From: Pseudactinotalea suaedae
GTDB taxonomy: Bacteria; Actinomycetota; Actinomycetes; Actinomycetales; Beutenbergiaceae
Assembly (NCBI RefSeq): GCF_009733815.1
Contig: NZ_WNXY01000005.1
Coordinates: 124,001-188,000 of the forward strand
DNA: 64,000 nt
Direction of reading: 5' to 3'
In this document: positions 9,797 through 18,819 of the stretch, piece by piece
Numbering within the stretch: the first letter of the stretch is position 1
Layout of the letters: the number at the start of each line of letters is the position of its first letter
Translations under genes and position numbers: made by a program
Notes under the pieces: generated by a model
What the model saw: only the letters and a program-made list of their open reading frames with translations
Databases searched by the model: none
What the model was told of the DNA's origin: nothing

Positions 9797-11110
9797 TTGC
9801 TCGGCGCATTCGTTCGCGCGTTCCGCACCCCGGACCTGCGCCGCAAGCTTCTGTTCTCGTTGGCGATCATGGCGATCTTCCGCGCGGGCTCGTTCATCCC
9901 GACGCCCGGCGTCGACTACGGGAACGTGCAGCAGTGCGTCGACCCGATCGGTACCGGTGCGACGCAGGACGTCCTGAGCCTCGTCAACCTCTTCTCCGGC
10001 GGCTCGCTGCTCCAGCTGAGCGTGTTCGCGCTGGGCATCATGCCGTACATCACGGCGAGCATCATCGTGCAGCTGCTGCGGGTGGTCATTCCCCGTTTCG
10101 AGGCGCTGCACAAGGAGGGCCAGTCCGGCACGGCCGTGCTGACGCAGTACACGAGGTACCTGACGATCGGCCTCGCCATCCTGCAGGCCACCACGATCGT
10201 CACGGTGGCGCGCACGGGTCAGCTGTTCCCGGACTGTGCCGTGGCCACCGAGGTCATCCCGAACCAGTCGATCCCGACGCTGCTCCTCATGATCATGACG
10301 ATGACCGCGGGCACCGGTCTGATCATGTGGCTGGGTGAGCTCATCACCGAGCGTGGTGTCGGCAACGGCATGTCGCTGCTGATCTTCACCGCCATCGCGG
10401 CGAGCTTCCCGGGCGGCGTGCAGCAGATCGCGACGTCGAACAACGGCATCGGCAAGGTCATCCTGTTCCTGGCGATCTCGGCACTGGTGATCGTGCTGGT
10501 CGTCTTCGTGGAGCAGTCGCAGCGGCGCATCCCGGTGCAGTACGCCAAGCGGATGGTCGGGCGTCGCACCTACGGCGGCAGCTCCACCTACATCCCGATC
10601 AAGATCAACATGTCCGGCGTGATCCCGGTGATCTTCGCGTCCTCGCTGCTGGCGCTGCCGGCGCTGGCCGCGCAGTTCTCGGAGGACCAGACCACGGGCT
10701 GGGTGCAATGGATCGCGGTCAACCTGCTCGATCCGGGCGCCACGGTCTATCTGGCGGCGTACGGCATCCTGATCATCTTCTTCGCGTACTTCTACACCTC
10801 GATCACCTTCAACCCCGACGAGGTCGCGGACAACATGAAGCGCTACGGCGGCTTCATCCCCGGGATCCGGGCGGGGCGGCCGACGGCGGAGTACCTCCAG
10901 TTCGTGATCTCGCGGATCACCGCCGCCGGTGCGCTGTACCTGGCGTTCGTGGCGATGATCCCCTCGATCGCGTTCAAGTTCATGGAGGTCAACCAGGTGA
11001 TGGCCTTCGGTGGCGCCTCGGTGCTCATCGTGGTCAGCGTCGGCCTCGAGACGGTGAAGCAGATCGACAGCCAGCTCCAGCAGCGGCACTACGAAGGGTT
11101 CTTGCGATGA
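9797..11110 (+). CDS. secY: Preprotein translocase channel subunit SecY
   Basis: SecY forms the protein-conducting channel of the Sec translocon with SecE and SecG. The 437-residue product has the usual ten hydrophobic segments and the conserved N-terminus ([13 protein letters not shown]). The start is TTG 9797, chosen because AGGAGG lies 4 bases upstream and the N-terminus matches the family; no ATG is in a suitable place. Its stop overlaps the adk start (ATGA). Confidence 0.98.
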   Translation: MLGAFVRAFRTPDLRRKLLFSLAIMAIFRAGSFIPTPGVDYGNVQQCVDPIGTGATQDVLSLVNLFSGGSLLQLSVFALGIMPYITASIIVQLLRVVIPRFEALHKEGQSGTAVLTQYTRYLTIGLAILQATTIVTVARTGQLFPDCAVATEVIPNQSIPTLLLMIMTMTAGTGLIMWLGELITERGVGNGMSLLIFTAIAASFPGGVQQIATSNNGIGKVILFLAISALVIVLVVFVEQSQRRIPVQYAKRMVGRRTYGGSSTYIPIKINMSGVIPVIFASSLLALPALAAQFSEDQTTGWVQWIAVNLLDPGATVYLAAYGILIIFFAYFYTSITFNPDEVADNMKRYGGFIPGIRAGRPTAEYLQFVISRITAAGALYLAFVAMIPSIAFKFMEVNQVMAFGGASVLIVVSVGLETVKQIDSQLQQRHYEGFLR

Positions 11111-11685
11111 CGGCGTCGAGCGCCCGGCGGTTGGTCCTCATGGGGCCTCCCGGAGCAGGCAAGGGGACCCAGGCGTCGCGCCTGGCCGAGCACCTCGGCG
11201 TCCCGGCGATCTCCACGGGTGACATCTTCCGAGCCAACGTGGCCGAGCGGACCGAGCTGGGCCAGCAGGCGCAGCGGTACATGGACGCCGGCGAGTACGT
11301 GCCGGACGAGGTCACCAACGCGATGGTCGCCGACCGGCTGGCGGCCGATGACGCGACCGCCGGCTTCCTGCTCGACGGCTACCCGCGCACCGAGGCGCAG
11401 GTGGGGGAGCTGGACCGCATGCTCGAGGCCGCCGGCGTCTCGCTCGATGTCGTCGTCGAGCTCACCGCCGATGTCGACGAGCTGGTCAAGCGACTGCTGG
11501 GGCGCGCTGCCGAGCAGGGCCGCTCGGACGACACCGAGTCGGTGATCCGGCGCCGCCTCGAGGTCTACAGCGAGCAGACCGCCGCGCTGGTGGACGTCTA
11601 CGACGCCCGCGGCATCCTCGTCCGGGTCGACGGGCTGGGGTCGGTCGACGACGTCGCTGCGCGCCTCCTGGACGCCCTGAGCTGA
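11107..11685 (+). CDS. adk: Adenylate kinase
   Basis: Adk interconverts ATP + AMP and 2 ADP. The P-loop G-P-P-G-A-G-K-G-T is at residues 13-21, the AMP-binding D-G-Y-P-R-T-E motif is present, and the LID is short without zinc cysteines, so this is the short form (192 residues). The frame is open upstream inside secY, but the ATG overlapping the secY stop matches the family N-terminus. In many relatives map follows next; here the polysaccharide locus begins instead. Confidence 0.97.
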   Translation: MTASSARRLVLMGPPGAGKGTQASRLAEHLGVPAISTGDIFRANVAERTELGQQAQRYMDAGEYVPDEVTNAMVADRLAADDATAGFLLDGYPRTEAQVGELDRMLEAAGVSLDVVVELTADVDELVKRLLGRAAEQGRSDDTESVIRRRLEVYSEQTAALVDVYDARGILVRVDGLGSVDDVAARLLDALS

Positions 11686-11710
11686 CCCGTCCCGCACCCT
11701 GTGCGCCTCT

Positions 11711-11732
11711 CGCCCCTCCGGGGTGAGGGGCG
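11711..11732 (+). terminator. Hairpin after adk
   Basis: An 8-bp perfect stem CGCCCCTC/GAGGGGCG with a six-base loop (CGGGGT) starts 26 bases after the adk stop. There is no clear T-run, so it may act with the next hairpin rather than alone. Confidence 0.45.
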
Positions 11733-11786
11733 CACGCTGCTTCTGGCCGCTCGGCTCCCACGGGGGTGAGAGGTGGGGGTGAGGGT

Positions 11787-11805
11787 GAGGGTGATGGTCA
11801 CCCTC
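11787..11805 (+). terminator. Hairpin with T-rich tail, likely terminator of secY-adk
   Basis: GAGGGTGA/TCACCCTC forms a perfect 8-bp stem with a TGG loop, followed by GGTCTTTCT. This is the best intrinsic-terminator candidate for the upstream operon. Its left arm overlaps a run of four G-tracts (11762-11791), so the two structures would compete. Confidence 0.55.
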
Positions 11806-11965
11806 GGTCTTTCTGCTATCCATCCTCCCGTCACCTGGGGCCACGACTCCTGGCGTTGAGCCGCGCTGCTTTGATCTTCCTAGTCGGGGGGTATGGCCGA
11901 GAGCCAGGCCCCATTCAGTCGGGAAGTTGGGCGTCGGGGATGTCGGTCAGTAACGAGGCGATGCA

Positions 11966-11981
11966 GCGGTCCATGGACCGC
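11966..11981. promoter_or_regulatory. 16-base palindrome upstream of the sugar transferase
   Basis: GCGGTCC-AT-GGACCGC is a perfect palindrome 26 bases before ATG 12008. It could be a dimeric repressor's operator or an RNA hairpin close to the ribosome-binding region. No known operator sequence is recognised. Confidence 0.4.
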
Positions 11982-12007
11982 GCTCTCGCAGCAGCAGGGA
12001 GCGTCGC

Positions 12008-13498
12008 ATGACTGTGACGCACCGAGTCGAAGGTCGCGAGCTGACCTACGAGGCGGAGGCAGTGCTGGGCGCGAGCCGCGCCGCAGCCGCCCCCGCACGC
12101 CGGGCACTGGCCGGCTGGCGCGGACAGCGCCTCGTCTACCGCTGGGCAGCCGCCGCGCTGGACCTGCTGCTCGTCACCGGCTTCACCACGGTGGTCATGA
12201 GCGGCGCCGAGAGCTCGCCGACCAGCGCGCTGCTCCCGCTCGTGATCGGGATCGTCTTCGTCCTGGCCGTCGGGCTGGGACACGGCTACGACAGCCGCCG
12301 CGCCGCATCCGGGCTCGACGAGCTCCGGGCGATCGGCTACGGCGCCGTCGCACTGACGGTCTCGGTCCTCGCGGTCGACTTCGTCGGTCTGGCCGAGCTG
12401 CGGGTGGTGCCGGCACTGCTCGGCCTGGTCGCAACCGCCGCATCGGTGACTCTGGTCAGGCTGGCGCAGCGCTCGGTCGCACGGAGCCTGCGGGCCCGTG
12501 GGTTGTTCCGCCGGCGCACCCTGGTGCTCGGCGGCAGCACGGAGCTCAGCTCGGTGCTGCGCGACCTGCGGGACAGCGGCCGGCATGGTCTCGACGTCGT
12601 GGGCGTGTGCCTGCCTGCTGACGACATGAGCACCGGTGACCGCGTGGGAGGCATGCGTGTCTGGGGCAGCGTCAAGGACGCGGCCGAGCTGATCGCCGAC
12701 AACGGGATCGACGCCGTGGTCATCTCCTCCAACGCCATGGACGTCGACGAGCTGCGCCGGTTCCGGTGGGCGATCGAGGCCTTCGAGACCGAGATCCTGG
12801 TCGCGCCGAACCTGAACGAGGTGCTGTCGGACCGGGTCTCGCTCCGTGCGGTCTCGGCCCTCCCGCTGCTCACGGTGACGAGCGGGCCCACCCGGCCGCA
12901 GCTGGTCGTCAAGAACGTGATGGATCGGACCCTCGCCTTCCTGATGCTCCTGGTCGCCGGTCCGATCATCGGTGTCGCCGCTGTGCTGGTGCGCGCCACG
13001 TCGCCGGGCAAGGCGATCTTCCGCCAGGTCCGGGTCGGCGTGGACGGTCGTCCGTTCACGATGCTCAAGCTCCGGTCGATGGTCGCCGATGCCGAGGTGC
13101 TCAAGGCAGACCTCGCGGACGAGGGCAACAAGGGTGACGGCGCGCAGTTCAAGATGGTTGCCGACCCGCGCATCACTCCGGTGGGTCGCGTGCTGCGCCG
13201 GTTCTCGATCGACGAGCTGCCTCAGCTGTGGAACGTGCTGCGGGGCGACATGTCGCTGGTCGGGCCGCGGCCGCCGCTGCCGAGCGAGGTCGCCACGTAC
13301 GACGCGATGGCGGTGCACCGGCTGCACGTGAAGCCGGGCGTCACCGGCCTCTGGCAGGTGAGCGGCCGCTCCGACCTCAGCTGGGAGGAGTCGGTCCGCC
13401 TCGACCTGCGGTACGTCGACAACTTCTCGCTGCTGCGGGACCTGCAGATCCTGTCGAGGACCGTTCGCGCGGTCTTCGGAGCCCGCGGAGCCTACTGA
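12008..13498 (+). CDS. Polyprenyl-phosphate sugar-1-phosphate transferase (initiating glycosyltransferase)
   Basis: Predicted to load the first sugar-1-phosphate onto undecaprenyl phosphate, starting the polysaccharide repeat unit. The 496-residue protein has about four N-terminal membrane segments (residues 35-160), a cytoplasmic Rossmann-like middle (R-R-R-T-L-V-L-G-G-S-T at about 170), then a fifth hydrophobic segment and the bacterial sugar-transferase catalytic domain from about residue 300. Diagnostic motifs are D-E-L-P-Q-L-W-N-V-L-R-G-D-M-S and V-G-P-R-P. The layout matches the WcaJ/EpsL-type family; the sugar cannot be read from sequence. It is the first gene of the locus. Confidence 0.93.
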   Translation: MTVTHRVEGRELTYEAEAVLGASRAAAAPARRALAGWRGQRLVYRWAAAALDLLLVTGFTTVVMSGAESSPTSALLPLVIGIVFVLAVGLGHGYDSRRAASGLDELRAIGYGAVALTVSVLAVDFVGLAELRVVPALLGLVATAASVTLVRLAQRSVARSLRARGLFRRRTLVLGGSTELSSVLRDLRDSGRHGLDVVGVCLPADDMSTGDRVGGMRVWGSVKDAAELIADNGIDAVVISSNAMDVDELRRFRWAIEAFETEILVAPNLNEVLSDRVSLRAVSALPLLTVTSGPTRPQLVVKNVMDRTLAFLMLLVAGPIIGVAAVLVRATSPGKAIFRQVRVGVDGRPFTMLKLRSMVADAEVLKADLADEGNKGDGAQFKMVADPRITPVGRVLRRFSIDELPQLWNVLRGDMSLVGPRPPLPSEVATYDAMAVHRLHVKPGVTGLWQVSGRSDLSWEESVRLDLRYVDNFSLLRDLQILSRTVRAVFGARGAY

Positions 13499-13525
13499 TG
13501 CGCAACCAGCTGCTCGCCCAGGGGA

Positions 13526-13564
13526 GGGGGCACGACGGCACCCCCCCGACGCCGTCGTGCCCCC
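13526..13564 (+). terminator. 14-bp hairpin between the sugar transferase and the cytidylyltransferase
   Basis: GGGGGCACGACGGC pairs perfectly with 13551-13564 around an 11-base loop. It is very stable but followed by GCCCGTGGGCG rather than T's. It may attenuate read-through, end the upstream message or protect its 3' end. Confidence 0.5.
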
Positions 13565-13622
13565 GCCCGTGGGCGAGCCGCTTGGATCACGCCCTTGCTC
13601 GACCGAATCTCGAAGGATCACC

Positions 13623-14048
13623 ATGACTGTCGGTTACGTCCCAGGCGGCTTCGACCTGTTCCACATCGGCCACCTCAACATCCTCCGTGCGGCACGCGAG
13701 CGCTGCGACCGCCTGATCGTGGGGGTGGCCACGGACGAGTCGCTGATGGCCATGAAGGGCCGGGCGCCGGTCATCCCCTTCGAGGAGCGTCTCGACATCG
13801 TCGCCAGCCTCCGGATCGTCGACCAGGCGGTCCCGGACCGGTCGCAGGACAAGCGAGCTGCTTACCGGGAGAACCCCTTCGACGTCATCTTCAAGGGCGA
13901 CGACTGGAAGGACACCGTGAAGGGTGTCCTGCTGGAGCAGGAGATGAGCGAGGTCGGCGCACGCGTCGTCTACTTCCCCTACACCGAGCGGACCTCGTCC
14001 AGCACGTTGCGTGCCTTCATGTACGCGACGCTGGGCGAATCCGCCTGA
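13623..14048 (+). CDS. TagD-like cytidylyltransferase
   Basis: A 141-residue nucleotidyltransferase of the glycerol-3-phosphate/phosphoethanolamine cytidylyltransferase type. The nucleotide-binding motif G-G-F-D-L-F-H-I-G-H-L (HxGH) is at residues 8-18; the second signature, in TagD R-T-x-x-I-S-S-T, appears as R-T-S-S-S-T-L-R near the end. ATG 13623 follows GAAGGA by five bases. It likely makes a CDP-activated alcohol, and the locus also encodes a CDP-alcohol phosphotransferase (22379-23122), which supports that reading. The exact alcohol (glycerol, ribitol or other) is not determined. Confidence 0.85.
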   Translation: MTVGYVPGGFDLFHIGHLNILRAARERCDRLIVGVATDESLMAMKGRAPVIPFEERLDIVASLRIVDQAVPDRSQDKRAAYRENPFDVIFKGDDWKDTVKGVLLEQEMSEVGARVVYFPYTERTSSSTLRAFMYATLGESA

Positions 14049-14059
14049 GTGAACGGCCC

Positions 14060-14075
14060 GGCCGCAGTCGCGGCC
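14060..14075 (+). terminator. Small GC hairpin after the cytidylyltransferase gene
   Basis: GGCCGC-AGTC-GCGGCC, a 6-bp perfect stem 12 bases after the stop. No T-run follows, and the 108-base gap leads directly to the next gene on the same strand, so it may be a weak terminator or only a 3' end structure. Confidence 0.3.
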
Positions 14076-14156
14076 ATCCGTGCGACGCCGAGCGACAACG
14101 GCGCGGACAACCCCTTCTTCACAGTCAAGGTGGACTGAAACTCGAATCGAGGCGTC

Positions 14157-17100
14157 ATGCGTAACCGAATCGTTGGCTTGCTGGGAGTCCTGGCAATGTC
14201 GCTTGGGCTGCTGGTGACGCTTCCTGCGACCCCCGCGTCTGCGCTGTCGCCAGACCTGCCGTTCAGTGCGGATGCCGAGGCGACGTGGCAGACCAACGGT
14301 GTCGTGTGGGGGATGGCTGAGTCGAACGGCCGCGTGGTCGTCGGCGGCTCGTTCACCCAGATCAGGCCCGGTGCCGGTCAGTCCGGCACGGCGCGGAACG
14401 TCGCCGGCGTGGCGATCCTCGACGCCGCCACCGGGACTCCCACGACCTGTCAGCTCCCGCTCACCTACAGCGCCGGCACTGCGATCGCCTACGCGGTCGC
14501 GGCGTCGCCGGATGGTGACACCGTCTTCGTCGGCGGGGTGTTCACAGGCATCGGTGGCGTGTCCCGGGCTCGACTCGCTGAGATCGACGTCGTCTCCTGC
14601 ACGGTGACAGCGTTCCGTGCGCCGTCGATCTCCTCGACCGTCCAGTCGATCGCCGTCGCGGACGACGCGGTCTACATCGGCGGGCGGTTCCAGACCATCG
14701 GCGGCCAGCAGCGTCGCAGCTTCGCCAAGCTCAACCGGGCCGGTGCGCTCCAGCCGTTCGTCGCCAACGCCTACGGCGCCACCCAGGACGCGTACTCGCA
14801 GACGGTCGTCCCGGACAAGAACGCGCAGGGCACCGCCATGGTGCTGTCCCCCGAGGGAGATCGCCTGGTCATCGGCGGCGACTTCTTCACCGTGAACGGC
14901 ACCGCGACGCACAGCTTCGCGGTCGTGGACACCGATGACGGCTCGCTCGTCCGGGGATGGCCCGCCAACACCGTCGGCAACACCTCCCGCACCAAGACGC
15001 TGGTCTCCGACGGCGTGCGCTTCTACGTCGGCAACGAGGGCTACAACGGGTTCGACGGCAGCATCGCCTACAACTGGAGCGACTACTCGCAGGCGTGGCG
15101 GGACAACTGCGCCGGCGCGACCCAGGCGATGCTCGTGCACGACGACGTGATCTTCAAGGCGCACCACTACCACGACTGCGGCGCGATGGGGATGTTCCCG
15201 GACGGTCGCCGCATCTATCTCACGGCTTCGCTCGCAGACGACCCGACGCAGTGGCAGCTCGGGTGGTTGCCCGAGCTGAACGACGGCATCGGGGAGCACC
15301 TCGGACCGCGTGCGCTCGAGGTGGCCACCGGGTCGAACGGTCAGGAGTACCTCTGGGTCTCCGGCGAGTTCACCCGCGTGAACGGTGCCAACCAGCAGAG
15401 CCTGACCAGGTTCAGCGGCAACGACACGGGCGCGCCTCCGACTCCGTCGGCAGCCGCACGCGTGGTCGAGGCCGGTTCGATCCAGGTCAACATCCTCTCG
15501 GTCTACGACCGGGATGACTCGGACATCACGTACGCCGTCTATCGCAACGGCGGCGCTGCCCCGATCTGGACCGGCGTGGGGAAGTCCCAGCACTGGTATC
15601 GCAACCAGCTCACCTTCGTCGACACGAACGTGACGCCTGGGACCACCTACAGCTATCGCGTTCGGGCGATCGATGCCGCCGGCAACCAGAGCGGCCTCTC
15701 GGGAACGGTCAGTGCGACCGCGTCTGCGACCGGGTCCGCGTACGCCGCCGCCGTGCTGGCTGACGATCCCCGGCTGTTCTACCGCTACGACGACGTCAAC
15801 AACAGCACCTGGGTCATCGACAGCTCCGGCGAGACCGTCGTCGGGTTGAACGGGATCGCGGAGAACGGGGTGAGCCGAACGGCCGCCGGCGCCATCGCGG
15901 GCGACCCGAGCCGCAGCGCCACGTTCAACGACACCCCGCCCGACGGCGGCTACAGCCAGTACATCTGGAACGACCTCATCGAGAACGGGCCTACCCAGTA
16001 CAGCATCGAGACCTGGTTCCGGACCACGTCGACGACCGGTGGCGCGCTCGTCAACTACGGGTCCTACCAGGGGAGGCCGCGCAGCGACAACGGTGATGAC
16101 CGGACCAGCAACACGGTCGATCGCGTGGTCTACATGGAGAGCACGACCGGCCGGCTCAGGTTCGGAGTCCGCTCCGGACCGGTTCAGACCCTCCGGACCG
16201 ACGCCGCCTACAACGACGGCCAGTGGCACCACGTCGTCGCGACCCAGGGGCCGGAGGGCATGCGACTGTACGTCGACGGTGCCGTCGTCGGTCAGAACGC
16301 CGTGACCGGCAACCAGACCTACCGGGGCACGTGGCACGTCGGTGGTGACAACATCGGCTCCTACCCCAACACCGGTTTCCAGGCGGCGCAGCGCTACTTC
16401 GACGGGCAGCTGGACGAGACCGCGGTCTACTACCACCCGCTCACGGCCGAGGACGTGAGCCAGCACTTCACCGCAGCAGCTCCCGACACGACGGCTCCGT
16501 CCGTGCCCGGTGTGCCGGAGGCGACGGTGGACGCGGATGATGTCGCGCTGTCGTGGTCAGCGTCCTCCGATGCGGTGGGCGTGACGGGGTACGCGGTGTA
16601 CCGCGGCACCACGGCGGACTTCACGGCGAACGCCTCGTCGCGGATCGCTCAGGTGACGGGGACCTCGTACACCGATGAGGCCCGTCCGGCGGGTACCTGG
16701 TTCTACAAGGTGACCGCGGTGGACGCTGCGGGCAACGTCAGCGGCGCCTCCGCTGCGGGCTCGGCCACGGTCGAGGCTCCTGCTCCGGACACGACGGCTC
16801 CGTCGGTGCCAGGTGTGCCAACCGCGTCGGTGGATGACGCTGATGTGGCGCTGTCCTGGTCTGCCTCCTCGGACGCGGTGGGCGTGACGGGGTACGCGGT
16901 GTACCGCGGCACCACGGCAGGGTTCACGGCGAACGCGTCGTCGCGGATCGCCGAGGTGACGGGGACCTCGTACACCGATGAGGCTCGCCCGGCGGGTACC
17001 TGGTTCTACAAGGTGACGGCGGTCGACGCCGCGGGCAACGTCAGCGGCGCCTCCGGTGCGGGTTCGGCCACGGTGGAGGCTCCGGCCGGTGAACCCGTGG

Positions 17101-18728
17101 TGCAGACCGTCGGGGCGAGCGCGGACACCATGGTCGCGGCCGTGAGTCCGGGGACCGTGTACGGCACCTCGACTCAGCTCTCGGCTCGCGGACAGACTGC
17201 CATCTGGTCGTTCCTGCGGTTCGAGCTGCCGGAGGCACCTGCGGGGTACGCGCTCTCTGGAGCGACCTTGCAGCTGGTCACCTCCACCGACCCGACGGCG
17301 ACATCGGCGGATGCACATCAGGTGCACCTCGTCGATCAGCCGTGGTCGGAGGCGACGAACTGGAACACGAGGCCGACCGGAGTCGCCTCCGGGGTGCTGG
17401 GTGTCCTGACCGGTGCGTCCGCGCTGAGCACCGCTTACACGGTGTCGTTGTCGACGGCCGAGCTGGCGTCCGCGGCGGGTGACTCGGTCACCCTCCGGCT
17501 GTCGAGCGCAACCGGCACGGACAACATCCGAGTCCTGTCACGCGAGACGGCTACCACCTCGCGTCGCCCGAGCCTCACCTTGACCTACAGCCCGCTCGGT
17601 GGTCCTGACGCCACCGCTCCGTCGGTACCTGCCGGTGTTGCGGCGTCGCTGAGCGGTGCGGACGTCTCGCTGTCGTGGTCGGCGTCCTCGGACGACGTCG
17701 GCGTCACGGGCTATGCGGTGTACCGGGGCACCACGGCGGGCTTCGCGGCCAACGCGTCCTCGCTCATCGGTGAGGTCACGGGTACGTCGTTCGTGGACGA
17801 GGCACGACCGGAGGGCACCTGGTACTACCGGGTGACGGCGGCCGATGCGGCGGGCAACGTCAGCGGAGCCTCGGGTGCGGCGTCGGTGACGGTCACCGCA
17901 CCGGAGACGCCGGACACGACGGCTCCGTCGGTGCCGGGTGGTGTCGTGGCCTCGGTCGACGGCGCGAACGTCGCGCTGACCTGGTCGGCCTCGACGGACG
18001 ACGTCGGCGTCACGGGGTACGCCGTCTACCGCGGCACGACGGCGGCGTTCACCGCCGACGCGTCGTCCCGGATCGGTCAGATCACGAGCACCTCCTACAA
18101 CGACCCCAGCCGTCCGGAGGGCACCTGGTACTACCGCGTGAGCGCCACGGATGCGGCAGGAAACGTCAGTGGAGCCTCAGCCGGGGTCGCGGCGGTCGTG
18201 GCCGGCCCGGTCGGCGAACCCGTGGTGCAGACGGTCGTCACCGATGCGGACACCATGGTCGCCGCGGTGAACCCCGCGAACGTCTACGGGTCATCGACGC
18301 AGATCTCCGCACGCAGCAACACGGCGATCTGGTCGTTCCTCAGGTTCCAGCTCCCGGCCGCCCCCGAGGGCTACGTGCTCTCGTCGGCGTCGTTGCGGCT
18401 GGTGACTTCGAGCGACCCGACTGCGACCTCCGGCGACGCCCACCAGGTGCACCTGGTCGATCAGCCGTGGTCGGAGGCGACGACCACGTGGGCCAACAGG
18501 CCGACCGAGGTGGCCTCGGGCGTGCTCGGTCAACTGACTGGGGCCTCGGCCCTGGTGACCGCGTACACGGTGTCGTTGTCCACGGCGGAGCTGGCAGCTC
18601 TCGCCGGTGGACCTGCCACGCTCCGGCTCTCCAGCGAGACCGGCACGGACAACGTCCGGCTGCTGGCGCGGGAGACCGGGAGCGCCGGGAGCCGACCCTC
18701 GCTGACGCTCACCTACGTGGAGGAGTGA
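14157..18728 (+). CDS. Giant secreted modular protein 1 (propeller-like, LamG, FnIII, DNRLRE)
   Basis: A 1523-residue exported protein with a Sec signal peptide (about residues 1-30, ending T-P-A-S-A-L). Modules in order: a repeat-rich, probably beta-propeller region (about 35-420) with repeated V-V-G-G-x-F-T-x-I phrases and an H-H-Y-H-D-C motif at 336-341; an FnIII-like segment (430-520); a LamG-type lectin fold (540-770, with W-H-H-V-V-A-T-Q-G and L-Y-V-D-G); two near-identical FnIII repeats (777-975); a DNRLRE-type module (977-1148); two more FnIII (1151-1350); and a final DNRLRE module (1352-1523). There is no sortase signal or C-terminal membrane segment. The paralogue at 27240 shares the plan. 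A surface or matrix role in the polysaccharide is inferred; no enzyme activity is shown. Confidence 0.85.
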   Translation: MRNRIVGLLGVLAMSLGLLVTLPATPASALSPDLPFSADAEATWQTNGVVWGMAESNGRVVVGGSFTQIRPGAGQSGTARNVAGVAILDAATGTPTTCQLPLTYSAGTAIAYAVAASPDGDTVFVGGVFTGIGGVSRARLAEIDVVSCTVTAFRAPSISSTVQSIAVADDAVYIGGRFQTIGGQQRRSFAKLNRAGALQPFVANAYGATQDAYSQTVVPDKNAQGTAMVLSPEGDRLVIGGDFFTVNGTATHSFAVVDTDDGSLVRGWPANTVGNTSRTKTLVSDGVRFYVGNEGYNGFDGSIAYNWSDYSQAWRDNCAGATQAMLVHDDVIFKAHHYHDCGAMGMFPDGRRIYLTASLADDPTQWQLGWLPELNDGIGEHLGPRALEVATGSNGQEYLWVSGEFTRVNGANQQSLTRFSGNDTGAPPTPSAAARVVEAGSIQVNILSVYDRDDSDITYAVYRNGGAAPIWTGVGKSQHWYRNQLTFVDTNVTPGTTYSYRVRAIDAAGNQSGLSGTVSATASATGSAYAAAVLADDPRLFYRYDDVNNSTWVIDSSGETVVGLNGIAENGVSRTAAGAIAGDPSRSATFNDTPPDGGYSQYIWNDLIENGPTQYSIETWFRTTSTTGGALVNYGSYQGRPRSDNGDDRTSNTVDRVVYMESTTGRLRFGVRSGPVQTLRTDAAYNDGQWHHVVATQGPEGMRLYVDGAVVGQNAVTGNQTYRGTWHVGGDNIGSYPNTGFQAAQRYFDGQLDETAVYYHPLTAEDVSQHFTAAAPDTTAPSVPGVPEATVDADDVALSWSASSDAVGVTGYAVYRGTTADFTANASSRIAQVTGTSYTDEARPAGTWFYKVTAVDAAGNVSGASAAGSATVEAPAPDTTAPSVPGVPTASVDDADVALSWSASSDAVGVTGYAVYRGTTAGFTANASSRIAEVTGTSYTDEARPAGTWFYKVTAVDAAGNVSGASGAGSATVEAPAGEPVVQTVGASADTMVAAVSPGTVYGTSTQLSARGQTAIWSFLRFELPEAPAGYALSGATLQLVTSTDPTATSADAHQVHLVDQPWSEATNWNTRPTGVASGVLGVLTGASALSTAYTVSLSTAELASAAGDSVTLRLSSATGTDNIRVLSRETATTSRRPSLTLTYSPLGGPDATAPSVPAGVAASLSGADVSLSWSASSDDVGVTGYAVYRGTTAGFAANASSLIGEVTGTSFVDEARPEGTWYYRVTAADAAGNVSGASGAASVTVTAPETPDTTAPSVPGGVVASVDGANVALTWSASTDDVGVTGYAVYRGTTAAFTADASSRIGQITSTSYNDPSRPEGTWYYRVSATDAAGNVSGASAGVAAVVAGPVGEPVVQTVVTDADTMVAAVNPANVYGSSTQISARSNTAIWSFLRFQLPAAPEGYVLSSASLRLVTSSDPTATSGDAHQVHLVDQPWSEATTTWANRPTEVASGVLGQLTGASALVTAYTVSLSTAELAALAGGPATLRLSSETGTDNVRLLARETGSAGSRPSLTLTYVEE
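16485..17090 (+). repeat. Tandem pair of near-identical 303-bp FnIII repeats
   Basis: The FnIII module beginning D-T-T-A-P-S-V-P-G-V-P at 16485 is repeated at 16788, exactly 303 bases (101 codons) later, with only scattered base changes. Two more diverged copies occur at about 17610 and 17910. The close match of the first pair suggests recent duplication or gene conversion. Confidence 0.8.
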
Positions 18729-18745
18729 TCCACCCGTGACGACGA

Positions 18746-18787
18746 CAGGGCGCTGGTCATGTGCGTGTGCACATGACCAGCGCCCTG
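18746..18787. terminator. 19-bp perfect hairpin between convergent genes
   Basis: CAGGGCGCTGGTCATGTGC (18746-18764) is perfectly complementary to 18769-18787 around a GTGT loop. It lies between the stop of giant protein 1 on + and the stop of the GH71-like gene on -, so it fits a bidirectional terminator. Its perfection over 19 bp is unusual. Confidence 0.75.
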
Positions 18788-18819
18788 CTCGCGTCCTCAG
18801 CGGCCTCGCCGTGCAGCCG

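Larger units (their letters stand above)
11686..12007 (+). other. 322-base gap between adk and the polysaccharide locus
   Basis: No convincing full-size gene lies here. It holds a hairpin at 11711-11732, a G-rich run at 11762-11791 that overlaps a second hairpin at 11787-11805, a 16-base palindrome at 11966-11981, and a 23-codon reading frame (11940-12011) whose stop overlaps the next start. It is the junction between the ribosomal block and the 33-kb polysaccharide block. Confidence 0.6.

Noticed and set aside
11880-12007. Riboswitch before the first polysaccharide gene
   Set aside because: No conserved core of the c-di-GMP or c-di-AMP riboswitch classes could be recognised; only a palindrome and a small frame are supported.
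13587-16466. 959-residue minus-strand frame opposite the cytidylyltransferase and giant gene 1
   Set aside because: Antisense shadow; the plus-strand genes have signal peptide and clear motifs.
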